DNA of 64,000 bases from Diospyros lotus (taxonomy: Eukaryota > Streptophyta > Magnoliopsida > Ericales > Ebenaceae): NCBI RefSeq assembly GCF_014633365.1, contig NC_068349.1:30766753-30830752 (forward strand). The letters are read 5' to 3'. The position numbers and the translations under genes are program-made. Under the pieces are notes generated by a model, which did not search any database, was not told the origin of the DNA, and saw nothing but the letters and a program-made list of their open reading frames with translations. Position 1 is the first letter of the stretch; every line of letters begins with the position of its first letter. Below are positions 1-10,155 of this stretch, piece after piece.

Positions 1-317
1 GGCGATGGAGGTCAGAGATGACCCACAGTCCCTGACCGGCCGCTGTCGGGGGCTCCAGGGGTGATTGATGACGATTGGTATATATTGTTTGATATTTAAT
101 TTTTTAATTTAATATATTCAAATTTTAGAACACTTACCAATGCTTTATTATATAGATTTAATAAAAAATTTATTATAAAATGTTAACAACTATATAATAA
201 TTTTAATTTATATTTTTTATTCATTATTTATAATTTTTTTTTTAATATTAATGAACATTATTACATTTTAATCTTAATATTATTTATATCATGTCTTTAG
301 ACACGGATATACGCTAA
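1..317 (+). mobile_element. Helitron 3' terminal segment (copy 1)
   Basis: About the last 200 bases before position 317 align by eye with 40364-40562. Both share a run on TTATTATAAAA, a run on TTAATCTTAATATTATTTAT, a short hairpin and the ending TATACGCTA(A/G). The hairpin is GTCT-TT-AGAC at about 293-302, followed about 10 bases later by CTAA (314-317) and then T. Plant Helitrons are known to end in a short hairpin followed by CTRR and to insert between A and T, so 317 is read as the 3' terminus. The 5' end lies outside the window. Bases 1-60 are GC-rich and may be captured sequence, but I cannot identify them. Boundaries other than the 3' end are inferred. Confidence 0.6.
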
Positions 318-1700
318 TATATATTATATTATACAACAAGCTTCCCTGAAAAAAGGGGAAAACATCTAGAAGCCCCCATAGCCCAAACGACGGTAGCGGC
401 CATGGACGAAGCAAAATTGCCGAAGACGAAGGCAGGCAAAACCACGACGGAAGCAAGTTGCGATGTCGATAGCAGCGATAGAAGAAGAAGCTGTCGGCGA
501 ACATGGTTGCGATGAAGCGACAGTGGGTAGTGGCGGGAATGGCGGAGGAGCTGACGGTGAACTTGGTTGCGGCAAAAACAAGCAACAATTGCCAGTGATG
601 ATGGCGAGCATGGCTGCGGCGGGAGTAGGCGTTGAAGGCGTTGGTTGCGAGGAGGACTAGCGGCGATGGTGGCGGAAGACTGATGGCTGCGAGAGACGGT
701 CGTTGAAGACCGACGGCCGCGGAAGACCGGTAGGTAAGCATTGGAACACTGTCGTGGGTCGACTGAAGACCAATTACGAAGCAAATTGCGGAAGACCAGC
801 GGAGGAAGCCTAAACAATGGCAACAGCCGGGGACAAAGCAAAACTGCGGAAGACGATGGCGGTGGCGACATCTGCGGCGATGATGGCCACTGGAGACTGA
901 TGAAAGTAGACGACAATTGGGGTTAGGGTTTCAATTTTTTGGGTTTTTGATGTAGGATTCTGGCGAGAGGTACAACAGAATGGGAAGCTGTCAACTGAGA
1001 GCTTCGATTGACCGTCATTGGCAAACAACGGGAGACTGCTGATGGTGAAATCTACGGAAGACCAAACGATGTAGGCCATGGATTGACAGTGAAAAAGAGG
1101 AAAAAGACTAACTCGGAAAAACGACAAACTTCCGAGAGATTGATGACAAAGACAGTGGGTAAATTGAAAGTCAACAAGCAAAACTGAAAAATTCATTGCA
1201 AAATGGCAGATCTAAGAACGTGAAATTTCGGTAATTGAGAACAATGTTAAACTGAGCAATATATGTTGAAGAACAAAGCTCGAGAACAGCTTGGAAAATG
1301 CAGATTAAAATGATGACTCAACCTTCGGAAGAATGTTGAACCGACAAGGAGATCGGAAAAACGACGAAGGTCGAAAAACATAAAAGACGAAGCGCAACTT
1401 TCTAGAAAATTGACCATCGGACACTAGAACGGAACCTTAGGCAGATGAAACCACAGTCTCCGGGAGATTGTCATTACAAAAAGTATGCAACGGACTGCGG
1501 GAGGTCGAAAATCGGAAACCAACTTGTGTGATGATGTCACCAGGAAATCGATCCAATGGCAAAAAAGAACCTCGAGAGACTGAAATCACACCCAAAGGGA
1601 AAAGCAAGAAGCTTATGGGGAAAATACAATCACAGGGAAAAAAAACACATGCAATAAAATAAAAATAAAGAAATTGAAAATTAATTTATAGAAATTCAAA
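318..1700. other. purine-rich non-coding stretch with GAAGAC-like motifs
   Basis: No gene is supported. Between about 360 and 950 the plus strand is rich in GGCGA, GAAGAC and GCGG motifs and gives several overlapping short open frames on both strands. None has a recognisable domain and all look like compositional artefacts. From 950 to 1700 the DNA stays purine-rich without clear repeats. It may be a decayed 5' leader of a gene or captured DNA. Confidence 0.4.
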
Positions 1701-1917
1701 ATTACTCTTCGAAACCGCGCGACACCCCCTCAATAGGACTTTCATCTCCTATATTGCGGCCGCTAGATCCCTTGGCAACACAAGAAAAAGGCAAGTGCAT
1801 CCCTCGAAGCCATTATGCTATTCACTAGGTCGGCTTTCAGTCTTGGCACTTCTTCTAGTTGCGAACATAGGCAAAACGTTGAACCACCCAAACAAAGTAT
1901 TGATGCTCCCTAACTAC
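1701..1917. other. LTR-like debris
   Basis: This stretch leads into the minisatellite that follows. A segment around 1860-1925 (an 'acataggc...gaaccac' style run, then 'ggacgtaggtgttacac') resembles the U5 end of plant copia LTRs. No TG...CA boundary or target duplication could be placed. Confidence 0.25.
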
Positions 1918-2106
1918 GGACGTAGGTGTTACACTGAACTGTGAAAATAAAATATGAATATTCTTTCTAATTGTGGGAGTAGGTGTGTCAAACCGCGAAA
2001 ACAAAATATATGCATATTCTTTCTAATTGCAGACGTAGGCACTACGTCGAATCGCAAAAACAAAATATGTACATTCTTTCTAATTACAGACGTAGTTGTT
2101 ACACCC
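1918..2106. repeat. minisatellite, about 57-bp units x 3.4
   Basis: The anchor GTAGG/GTAGT recurs at about 1922, 1979, 2034 and 2092, giving spacings of 57, 55 and 58 bp. Each unit contains a 'gtaggtgttac' type start, an A-rich centre (AAAACAAAATAT) and the tail ATTCTTTCTAATT. Copies differ at several positions, so the array is not recent. It may be a multiplied LTR fragment. Confidence 0.75.
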
Positions 2107-2168
2107 ACAATTCTAGCAAGCGTATACACATGAAACTAGAGAGTCATGACATTATGACAAACAAGACT

Positions 2169-2345
2169 GTTAAGATGTTCGGGGGTTAATAATGTTGACA
2201 GACAAAAGACTTGTATCGGACATGTGGCAAAAGCTATTCCGTTAAGATGTTTGGGGGTCAATAACACCTACGGGAAAAAAGATTGGCCTTGGACACGTGG
2301 CAAAAACTATTTTAAATAAGTTCGTTAAGATGTCTTGAAACACCA
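2169..2345. repeat. degenerate tandem repeat, 72- and 83-bp spacing
   Basis: GTTAAGATGT(T/C) starts recur at about 2169, 2241 and 2324. The first two are followed by GGGGGT(T/C)AATAA and GGACA(T/C)GTGGCAAAA(G/A)CTATT. The third copy is truncated. No coding potential is seen. Confidence 0.65.
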
Positions 2346-3229
2346 CACTCACTGTAGCCAAAATATAGAGTAAAAAGACTATTTTGGCGAAGGATCGAAT
2401 CTGTGAAGTATATATAATATCATTGTTGTTAAATTATCATATTTTCCTTTTTTTTTTGTTTTGTATTTTCTAGTTTCCTTTGTTCATGAGTCTATGTCTT
2501 ATATTTTTGTTTCCGGTTTCCTTTTCTAGTTGCAATATAGTTTGGGTAAAATTCATTCGTGGTTCAAATATAGTCCAAAAATTGTTCGCACGAGGTCCAA
2601 ATATAGGTCGTAATCCAGGCACTCTCATGGCATTCGTTCATACGAGGTTTAAGTCACGCATCCATGTCTAGTCCACGTAGAGGTGTTACAAATTATCCAA
2701 TAGTACATCCAAACCAAAATAGAACTGTTTTTCAGTTACATGGCTTAAGAGATAGTGGCGAGAGAAAAGAAATAAATTTTGTAAAAATTAAATGGCTAGG
2801 GACTAGCCACCTCATTTCCTTTGTCCTTGCCCGTGCACGAAGTACTTAGCACGTTTGAATATGCCGAGGTTAGATATGAACATCTAAGTAAGTGATTCTG
2901 TATGGGTCTCTGACATATGCATATGCAGTTATAAAAATTTGAAAAGCAACAACCATAAAAATTAACACTGAGTTATTAACCATCAACCCCATCCATTTAC
3001 CATGTTCCACAGCTAAATTTAGGCAAGTGATTCCAACACCAGGCATGGTTCATATTATAACTGTCGGCTCAGTGTACCGAATTTTTAGTGCTGAAACAAA
3101 GAGATATGCTAGCCAAGAGAAGCATGAGATGCAAATCACCACAAATGACACTCAATATGACCAAGATGCAAGTATGGGCAAGAGGACCCCTTACCTTTAC
3201 TGAGTGGCTTAACAGAAAGTAGTTAAGAC
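2346..3229. other. no recognisable feature
   Basis: AT-rich sequence with poly-T tracts and two short open frames without domains. I see no RNA gene, promoter or transposon boundary that I can support. Confidence 0.4.
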
Positions 3230-3405
3230 CTATGTTGCACGGAAACACTTCATAAGTGCCGTTTTCCCGTTTCTAAAATGTTTCGGAAACGTTTCTTATT
3301 CCTGTTTTAGACCCTATTTATGCCTATTTTTTTAGAAAAATATCCATTTCCACATTTCCGTTTCCTATCGAAAACGTTTCCCGTTTCCGTTTCCGTGCAA
3401 CATAG
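3230..3405. mobile_element. 176-bp hAT-type MITE, CTATGTTGCAC family (copy 1)
   Basis: The element starts CTATGTTGCACGGAAAC and ends with the inverse GTTTCCGTGCAACATAG, so the terminal inverted repeats are nearly perfect over 17 bases. It is flanked by GTTAAGAC (3222-3229) and ATTAAGAC (3406-3413), an 8-bp target duplication with one mismatch. Eight-base duplications are typical of the hAT superfamily. The inside is rich in GTTTC and GGAAAC motifs, which look like subterminal binding sites, and has no ORF. A larger relative with the same termini lies at 49970-50874. It depends on transposase from elsewhere. Confidence 0.85.
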
Positions 3406-3429
3406 ATTAAGACTATCGAATCGTCTTTT

Positions 3430-3991
3430 TTTTTTTTTAATAAAATCGAGAACTATTTGAGTCATTTTTTTTTATTTTTCTTCCACAAACCACTAAATAT
3501 TATTTTGTTTTATTTTTATGTATTTTTCTGGAATTTTTTACTTGTTCATGCGCTCACACGTGCTTAGGAAAGGAAACCCACTCGCGGCTCACGCACTTGG
3601 TGGGTTGGCGCGTGCACTGCATGTGCGTCTTCTTCCTCGCGTCTGTTCGCCGGCGATCACGAGTAGCTGCGGTTTTTTCGGCTTTTCTCCTTCGTTTGAA
3701 TTCCGTTTTGCCTCTCGTTTGAGCTTATATCTTCCTCTTTCCCTCCCCTACAAGATTATAGCTTCTGTTTTTGCTTTTGGACAGAGCTTTTGGTTACCCA
3801 ACCCAGTTTCCCAGCTTCGATTTTCGATCACTCACCTATATCTCTCCCATTTTAGCACCAAAACCCTCCCCGTTTGTTGTAGAACCTTCCCCTCCCTATT
3901 ATGGATATATTCCTTACTTGGAAATCCCTCAAATCAAGCTAAATTCCCCATGGTTTGGACTGGTTTCTTCGTTGGTTCTTCCTCCCCAGAT
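3430..3991. other. probable Ty3-gypsy LTR fragment
   Basis: Around 3530-3660 the sequence has the 'catgcgctcacacgtgc' type GC-rich stretch also seen inside the solo LTR near 26720-26760. It is followed by a pyrimidine-rich, UTR-like run. A 160-codon open frame covers it, but it is serine/leucine/phenylalanine rich and matches no family I know. No boundary is visible, and a decayed 5' UTR of a host gene remains possible. Confidence 0.3.
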
Positions 3992-4536
3992 CAAGCATAA
4001 TTTTGAAGTGTGATTTTTAATGCTTCGAAACTTAGGCAAAAGTGCAACTATGCTTTAATCATGCAGAACTAAAGTCGCTCAAGTAAAGTGCGCTTTTTTA
4101 AACACTATTAGTTAAATGAGTCTTTTGTGCATATACTTGCATTTTTACGTAAATATGTTAAGATAGAACAGTCATTTGATTGACTTTTCTTGCTATGGTT
4201 CACCTGCTTGTGTAGCCCTTGAAATTAATTAATGTTCAAACTCAGAATATATCGAGCTACATGGTTTTGAATCTCATTAACTAAACTAGACTCAACTCCC
4301 TTCTTCCTATTAATATGCTAGGCATATTACTAGGATTAAGGAAATCGAACGTGACTAAAAATGTTAAAGATTGTTGATTTCATTTGTTTGCTATGGCATT
4401 TACACCTAATTACATGTTTTGTTATTATTTATTGCTCGGTAAATACTGTTGAGTCTTCTTTTTTCTTTTAGATGTATGTATGATTGTATTAAGATCTTTC
4501 TAAGGTTTGATAACAACTTTTTTTAGGTACGGATTT
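3992..4536. repeat. about 600-bp triplicated unit, copy A (left part)
   Basis: This stretch aligns with 13758-14300. It begins near AAGCATA and runs through GCTTTTTTAAACACT(A/G)TTAG, TTCTTCCTATTAATATGC and ACTAGGATTAAGGAAAT to GATAACAA. The copia element at 4537-13696 is inserted in it, and the remaining part of copy A continues at 13697-13757. Each copy carries a CACTTT...TTAAACACT module resembling a small hAT-like terminus. No coding function is evident. Confidence 0.75.
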
Positions 4537-4856
4537 TGTTGGAGATCTAAGTAAAGGAGAAGGATAAGGAAGTGTTGCTGTTTGAATAAAAGAAGGATAA
4601 AGTAGCTGAATAAAAAGCCTAATAAATCTGAAGAAGATAAGTTCTGCTTGAAGATTAAGTCATTTGTATCCTAACTTATATGTAACTTATTCAAACTATA
4701 ATTTGTATCCTATATCTCATAGAATTAGGAGTAAAAGCCATAGCCTTACACCTGTATATATAGGACTTTCAATTAATACAAACTGAGAGTTTGATTGATT
4801 CCATCCTGCTTTCATACCTAAGGCTGTTACGCTTAGGTTATATTTGTTTTTGTTCT
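4537..4856 (+). repeat. 5' LTR of copia-1
   Basis: It begins TGTTGGAGATCT and ends TTTGTTTTTGTTCT, directly before the primer-binding site. It contains a TATATATAGG stretch near 4755-4763 that can serve as a TATA box. It aligns with 13361-13696 over its whole length. It lacks a 16-bp GAAGAAGAAGAT-type insertion found in the 3' LTR. Confidence 0.92.
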
Positions 4857-4868
4857 TGGTATCAGAGC
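4857..4868 (+). promoter_or_regulatory. primer-binding site of copia-1 (tRNA-Met)
   Basis: TGGTATCAGAGC lies immediately after the 5' LTR. It is the usual complement of the initiator tRNA-Met 3' end in plant copia elements. Confidence 0.9.
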
Positions 4869-4899
4869 GTGGTTTCTATTAGCCGAGAATCAAGATATT

Positions 4900-5800
4900 A
4901 TGGCCTCTTCCAATCTTGAGGATGCAGTTCATGCAATTACAGAATCCTTCCTCACCTTGAACCCTCAACTAGTAGTAGTTCTAGCTACAAAAATTTTAGC
5001 TATTCCTTTATCAACCGATATTCACTATTTGCAGATCACACAACACAGATTGAATGGAAGAAACTTTCGAGAATGGTTTCAATCTGTTATGCTGGTGATT
5101 AAAGGCAAGGGCAAGTTTGGCTATCTATCAGGGGCTATTTCTTCTCCACCAAAAGATATGGTTGAATATCAAAGATGGGAGGCAGAAAACTTGATCATTA
5201 TGGCATGGCTTATAAACTCGATGGAGCCAAAGATTGGTCGCACTTATCTATTCTACAAGACTATTAAGGAAATATGGGATGTTGTCCAAGAGATTTATTC
5301 TGATCTTGAAAACACAACCCAGTGTTTTGAGATTAGATCAGCATAAGGACCATTAAACAAGGTGCTCTTGGGGTTATTGAATACTATAATGCATTGATGG
5401 AATTATGGCAGGAGATGGATCTCTTCTATGATCCAAGTTGGGCATGTTCTATAGACAACCTAAAGTACAACAAGATGCTGGAAAAGGAGAGGATTTTTGA
5501 CTTCCTCCAAGGCCTTAATGCTGATCTAGATGAAGTTCGAGGCCAGTTACTTGGTACTAAACCACTTCCATCTCTTTGGGAAGTGTTTGCTGGAGTTAGA
5601 AGGGAGGAAAACAGGAAGGAGGAAAGTAGGAAGCAAGATGCTCCAGGCAACAGTTGAACTAGGGGCAAGTTCTGCATTGATTTCAACCAAACGTGAAGAT
5701 CCTCCTAAGGAAAAATAGTGGTGTGACCACTATAATAGGCCCTACCACACTAAAGATAAGTGCTGGAAATTGCATGGGAAGCCAGCATACTGGAAGGCAA
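4900..5800 (+). pseudogene. copia-1 gag (broken)
   Basis: Translation from the ATG at 4900 gives a copia-type gag (UBN2/DUF4219-like). It has the LNGRNFREW motif and the KGKFGYLSG stretch. The frame stops at 5344-5346 and resumes in other frames with LWQEMDLF, EKERIFDFLQGLN and PLPSLWEVF, all hallmarks of this gag family. A CCHC zinc knuckle follows at about 5719-5765 (WCDHYNRPYHTKDKCW). Its second cysteine is replaced by tyrosine, so RNA binding would be impaired. At least one stop and one frameshift separate the pieces. The product would have been the virus-like-particle coat protein. Confidence 0.88.
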
Positions 5801-5913
5801 GGAGTAAAAGGGAGAAGGAAAAACTAGCTTATGTCTCAGCAATAGCCCCTAACATGAATAAAGGTATAAATCTAAACCTAACTACTGAACACGTGAATTT
5901 TTTGTAGAGTCTT

Positions 5914-6393
5914 TTGAGCAATTCCCAGATTGCAAAAGAGTTAGATACCTCAGCCACCAACCCCACAACATTAGTGGCCCGAAAAGGTTATCTAACATAC
6001 TCTTTGTGGTCTAAGAAACTAAAGGGAAGTTACTGGGTTGTAGACACATGTGAATCTAATCATATGACCGGGTTTACAACCATATTCAATCAACTCCAAC
6101 TCAATGATAAGGAGTTGAAAATTCTAATGGTTGATGGTACTATGGCTTCAGTTAGGGGGAAAAGGGATGTATATGTGTCTGGTTTGCAACTTAAATTTGT
6201 CTTATATGTGCCAAATTTAAAGTGTAATTTGCTGTTAGGTAGAAAATTAACCAAGGACATGGATTGCAACATAATATTTTCCTCCTCTCATTGTGTTTTT
6301 CAAGACTGGTCTTCGAGAAAGGTGATTGACAGTGCTGAGCAAAATGATGGGCTTTATTGGGTTTTAGAGAACAAGGCCTCTCCTATGGATTAG
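5914..6393 (+). pseudogene. copia-1 protease and pre-integrase region
   Basis: A 159-codon open segment contains WVVDTCESNHMTG. In intact copia elements this aspartic protease site reads D(S/T)GAS.HMTG. The catalytic D-T remains but the following G-A is C-E, which should abolish activity. Downstream the VYVSGLQLKFVLYVPNLK stretch is the usual strand pattern before the flap. The GAG-pre-integrase segment ends near LYWVLENK. The next codons run into a stop at 6391. Confidence 0.88.
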
Positions 6394-6435
6394 TTACTAC
6401 ATAAGTCGTCTTTTGTTACTGTTAGTTCTAATTCG

Positions 6436-7320
6436 CACAAACGCCTTGTCCATCCAAGTTTTTCATACCTAAGACGTTTGTATCCAAGTTTATTTATCAA
6501 TAAAGAAAAGCTAGTTCTTCAGTGTGAACATTGTATTCTTGCCAAACAAACACATAATACTTACCTACCTCATCCACACACACCATCCAAACCCTTTTAT
6601 TTGATCCACAGTGACATATGGGGACCAACAAGAGTTTCAAGCTCGTCTGGTACCTGATGGTTTGTTACTTTCATTGATGACCACACTAGGGTTTGTTGGG
6701 TGTATACCTTATGAAAGAAAAAATTTGAGGTGTGTGCTATGTTTCAAAGCTTTCACAAGCTGATTCTTAATATATTATAGTCCTCTATTGGCATCCTTAG
6801 GACTGACAGTGGTCGGGAATACTTTTCTCATTCGTTTACCCAATACCTTACCACATGGGATTTTTCATCAAAGCACCTACCCCTATACCTTGACAAAACG
6901 GGGTGCCTGAGAGAAAAAATTGGCATCTACTTAGTTGCTTGTTCCTTGATGTTCACTAGTTCTCTTCCTAATAGGTATTGGGGAGAAGCCATTCTAATCA
7001 CCTCCTATTTGATAAATTGGCTGCCATCTGAAGTGCTCAATTTTCATACCCCTTTAAGCAATTTGCTGAGCATCTTTCCTCTTACTCGAATCCTAAGCTC
7101 CTTTCCTCCAAAATTATTTGGCTGCACTATATATGTTCATCACATCAAACCTAACCATCATCATAAACTTGAACTAAAAGCTATTAAATGTATCTTTATT
7201 GGTTACTCTCTAACTCAAAAGAGGTACAAATGCTATTGCCCACTATCACAAATGTTCTTTATCTCTTGTGATGTAACATTTGTTGAGCATGAATCCTATT
7301 ACTCAAGTGTCTCCATTTAA
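6436..7320 (+). pseudogene. copia-1 integrase
   Basis: The zinc-binding N-terminus is readable: H-K-R-L-V-H and then CEHC at about 6526-6537. It is followed by core motifs SDIWGP (near 6611), FIDDHTR (near 6672) and RTDSGREY (near 6800). The latter two contain the first two acidic residues of the DDE triad. Several in-frame stops occur around 6655, 6712 and 6778, and the glutamate region is degraded. The last part (6946-7320) is an open segment with the LPNRYWGEA and HHKLELKAIKCIFIGY motifs typical of copia integrase C-termini. Confidence 0.88.
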
Positions 7321-7829
7321 AGGGAAATAACAAGGAAGAAGGCCATTGGGATCCCACTATTTCTATGCTTATATCTCTTCCTTCTCCTCTCTCACCCTCC
7401 TCAGGTGCTGATCTAACCCAACTTGATGTAACTGATTTACCTCCATCAATTACGATTAGATAGTCCAAAACCTACCTCCTCTCTTGGTTACCCTTTCGAC
7501 TAGCTTATCACTCAACCAGTTGAACTTATGGTTCTAATTCGGAAGGAGAAGCATCCTCAAATAAACCTATAAAGGTCTAATCTAGAAGACGAAAAGATCC
7601 AGCTCCTCAACTTAGCCAATTATTGGAACTGAAGGATGGTTTAACAAGTGAGGAGAGCACCAAAGCTGACAGTGACCTGTTGGATGTTCCTATTGCTATT
7701 TGAAAAGGGATAAGATCTTGTGTTAAGTATCCTATCTTTAAATACTTAAAACACTCTAGATTGTCACCCCAATTTAGGGCATTCACCACAACAATTGATG
7801 AAGTGGCAATTCCATAGAATATTCAAGAG
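7321..7829 (+). pseudogene. copia-1 integrase-RT linker
   Basis: Low-complexity serine/proline-rich sequence as expected between integrase and RT in copia polyproteins. It is broken by stops, with no domain visible. The conserved 'CVKYPIFKYLKH.RLSP' type stretch before RT is still readable near 7720-7770. Confidence 0.5.
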
Positions 7830-8627
7830 GCTATGAAAGACCCTAGGTGGAAGGAGGCCGTTATGGAAGAAATGAAAGCCCTTATTAGCAATCATACATG
7901 GGAAATTGTTGAAACTCTAAAGAATAAGAAGATTGTTGGATGTAAGTGGGTATTTTTTTGTCAAATATAGGTTAGATGGAAGCATCAACAGGTATAAAGC
8001 AAGGTTGGTGGCACCAGGGTTCTCTCAAATCTATGGAATAGATTATGAGGAGACATTTACTCCTGTGGAAAAACTAAATCCCATAAGGGTACTATTATCT
8101 CTTGCTGTTAACCTTGATTGGGAATTATTTCAGTTAGATATAAAGAATGTCTTCCTAAATGGAGAGTTAGATGAAGAAATATATATGAAGATTCCACTCA
8201 GATTTGAGGAAAGAGAGAACGTGGGCAAGGTTTGCAAACTGTACCGATCGCTCTATGGATTAAAACAATCACCAAGACCATGGTTTAAGAAGTTTAGTTC
8301 TACTCTTATCAAATTTGGGTACAAGCAAGGGGAAACAGATCATACTTTATTTACTAAACATGGAGCAAATGGAAAAAAGGGCTATTTTGATTGTGTATGT
8401 GGATGATATTATTATCACTGGAGATGATATTTAGGAGATTATTGCACATAAACACAGATTGAGGGAGGAATTTGAGGTTAAAAATTTGGGAACAATGAAG
8501 TACTTTCTCGGGATGGAAGTAGCAAGGAGCAAATAAGGCATTTAATCTCTCAAAGGAAGTATACTCTTGATCTCTTAAGAGATATTGGTATGTTGGGGAG
8601 TAAACCCACTTATACATCTGTTGAAAG
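7830..8627 (+). pseudogene. copia-1 reverse transcriptase, 5' part
   Basis: RT starts with EAMKDPRWKEAVMEEMKAL and VGCKWVF. A frameshift follows in the T-run near 7951-7957. The frame from 7933 then reads YKARLVAPGFSQ, the DYEETFTPVEK motif, QLDIKNVFLNGEL (the first catalytic aspartate region) and LYGLKQSPRPW. The YVDD catalytic box is at 8396-8407 in another frame, so there is a further frameshift near 8380. The segment EVKNLGTMKYFLGMEVARS follows, then a stop. The hAT element at 8628 splits the domain. The remainder resumes at 9244. Confidence 0.92.
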
Positions 8628-8764
8628 CAGTGTTCGAAAATGCGGCCCTGACTACTGTAATTAAGGGCAACTCCCCTCTAGGCATCGGGCTCGATAGATC
8701 AGCGGCAGTAGTTGGTTCCCCTTCTCATTTCCCTTTCTCTCTCTGGTTGTTCATCGCATGGGTA

Positions 8765-8806
<42 letters not shown>

Positions 8807-9243
8807 ACCACCGCTGATCCCGTCTCTTCGTCGTTCTTTCTCGCCACTGATCTTATCTCTTCGCCGTTCTCTCTTGCTGTCAATCTCATTTCTTGGTCGT
8901 TCTCTCTTGCAGTCGATCTCGTCTCTTGGCTGTTCTCTTGTCGTCGTTGTCGATCTCATCTCTTGGTCGTTCTCTCTCGTCGCCGCCGATCTCATTTTTT
9001 GCCGTTCTCTCTCGTCGTCGATCTCGTCTTCCTCTAATACGTATGGATTGCTCCTTGTTGTAGCAAACAAGCAGCGTTGTTGACATTGTAACAGTTGCTT
9101 GTTGTTGCTACTCCTTATTGTAGCAAGCAGCAAGCATTGCTATAATAGTTGCTTGTTATTCTTGCTACTTGCTGAGCTGCTACAACAAGTAAGAACATTT
9201 TTCCTAGGCGCCAGACTTGCGCCTAACGCATTTTAGAACAGTG
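8628..9243. mobile_element. 616-bp non-autonomous hAT element in copia-1 RT
   Basis: The termini CAGTGTTCGAAAATGCG and its near-inverse (ending CGCATTTTAGAACAGTG) form imperfect terminal inverted repeats of about 17 bp. The perfect 8-bp duplication GTTGAAAG flanks the element at 8620-8627 and 9244-9251. The CAGTG start and the 8-bp duplication are the hAT signature. The interior has a CT microsatellite and a degenerate repeat built on GATCTC.TCTCTTGG/CGTTCTCTC. There is no transposase ORF. The 150-codon open frames on both strands are products of the low-complexity repeat. Confidence 0.93.
8768..8802. repeat. (CT)n microsatellite
   Basis: About 17 CT units inside the hAT element. Likely length-polymorphic. 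Confidence 0.95.
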
Positions 9244-9625
9244 GTTGAAAGAAATTGAAAGTGTACATTAACTGATAAGGATCCTCTTGTTAATAAAGGA
9301 AGGTATCAAAGGTTATTTGGGAGGTTAATCTACCTATCACTCACTTGCTTGGATTTTGCATATGCCGTGAGCATTGTGAGGCAATTTATGCACTCACTTA
9401 CTTAACAACATATGAATGTAGTCTACCATATCTTGAGATACCTAAAAAGGGCACTAGGAAAAGGTTTATTGTTTCCAAAGAAGGATAACAGAGGAACTGA
9501 AGGGTTTGCTGATGTTGAATGGGAAGAATCCATAATGGACAGTAGATTAACATTCGGGTTTTGCACTAAACTTTGGGAGAACTTAGTCACATGGAGAAGT
9601 AAGAAAAAGTTCACGGCAAGGAGTA
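9244..9625 (+). pseudogene. copia-1 RT 3' part and start of RNase H
   Basis: After the hAT target duplication the RT tail resumes, with a degraded 'RYQRLFGRLIYLSLTCLD' type segment. The open frame from 9412 then shows YHILRYLKRALGKGL, GFADVEWEES and TWRSKKKFTARSS. The first is the copia RNase H entry motif. The A-D-V-E-W-E stretch stands where family members have the ADW(A/G)G catalytic aspartate motif. The domain is cut after ARSSV by the nested copia-2 block at about 9624 and continues at 13003. Confidence 0.88.
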
Positions 9626-9710
9626 GTGTTGGACTTAAATTTAAAAAATAACGAAATTATCTCAACCCACTAAATCAATAAATAGAATTTTGACCCAATC
9701 AATCCACTAA

Positions 9711-9839
9711 ATCAGCAAGCAGAATTTTGACCCAATCAACCCACTAAATTAGTAACTTTGAATCAAGGAGGAATGTTGAATATTGATTCAAAGTTGCTAA
9801 TTTAGTGGGTTGATTGGGTCAAAATTCTGCTTGCTGATT
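9711..9839. repeat. inverted repeat of copia-2 LTR ends
   Basis: Bases 9711-9766 and 9783-9839 are near-perfect inverse copies (AAATCAGCAAGCAG... / ...CTGCTTGCTGATTT) around a 16-bp spacer. The arms are LTR start sequence of copia-2 in opposite orientations. A head-to-head arrangement such as this is expected after aberrant integration or break repair. Confidence 0.85.
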
Positions 9840-10155
9840 TCCATACTTGTTTAGCTTTGTACCTAGACAAGATAGTCGGCATTCGAAAAATAAAAAAGGA
9901 CTTCCTTTTTTATTTATTATTCCCATCGAATTTGGGGAGTAGATAGAAGTTAATCAGTAACCGAAGGTATTAAGTTCAATATCTGTGTGTGTCCGAATCT
10001 TATTAATAAACAATCAAGTTACATATGTAATCAATGTATTTTATTTGAATTTCAGTTTTACGTATTTTATGTTTGGATTTAATGAAGAATTGTAAATCTA
10101 TGTAAGAATTGAGAGAGAATGATTCATCCATTTTATTCACTTGACTTGTTATTGT
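9840..10155. other. unassigned segment inside the copia-2 block
   Basis: This 316-bp segment is not seen elsewhere in the window. It carries a hairpin AAAAAAGGA-CT-TCCTTTTTT at about 9892-9911 followed by AT-rich sequence, a look common in plastid intergenic regions. A plastid origin is a guess. Filler DNA from any source fits equally. Confidence 0.3.

Noticed and set aside
289..916. Overlapping open frames of 150 and 195 codons on the minus strand
   Set aside because: Ser/Pro/Arg-rich, overlapping in two frames, with no motif. They are explained by the purine-rich plus strand.
3518..4000. 160-codon open frame, possible secreted protein
   Set aside because: Low-complexity S/L/F composition, no domain, and it spans LTR-like DNA and the edge of the triplicated unit.
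8585..9133. Open frames of 150 and 144 codons on both strands
   Set aside because: They lie inside the 616-bp hAT element and follow from its CT/GATCTC repeats.
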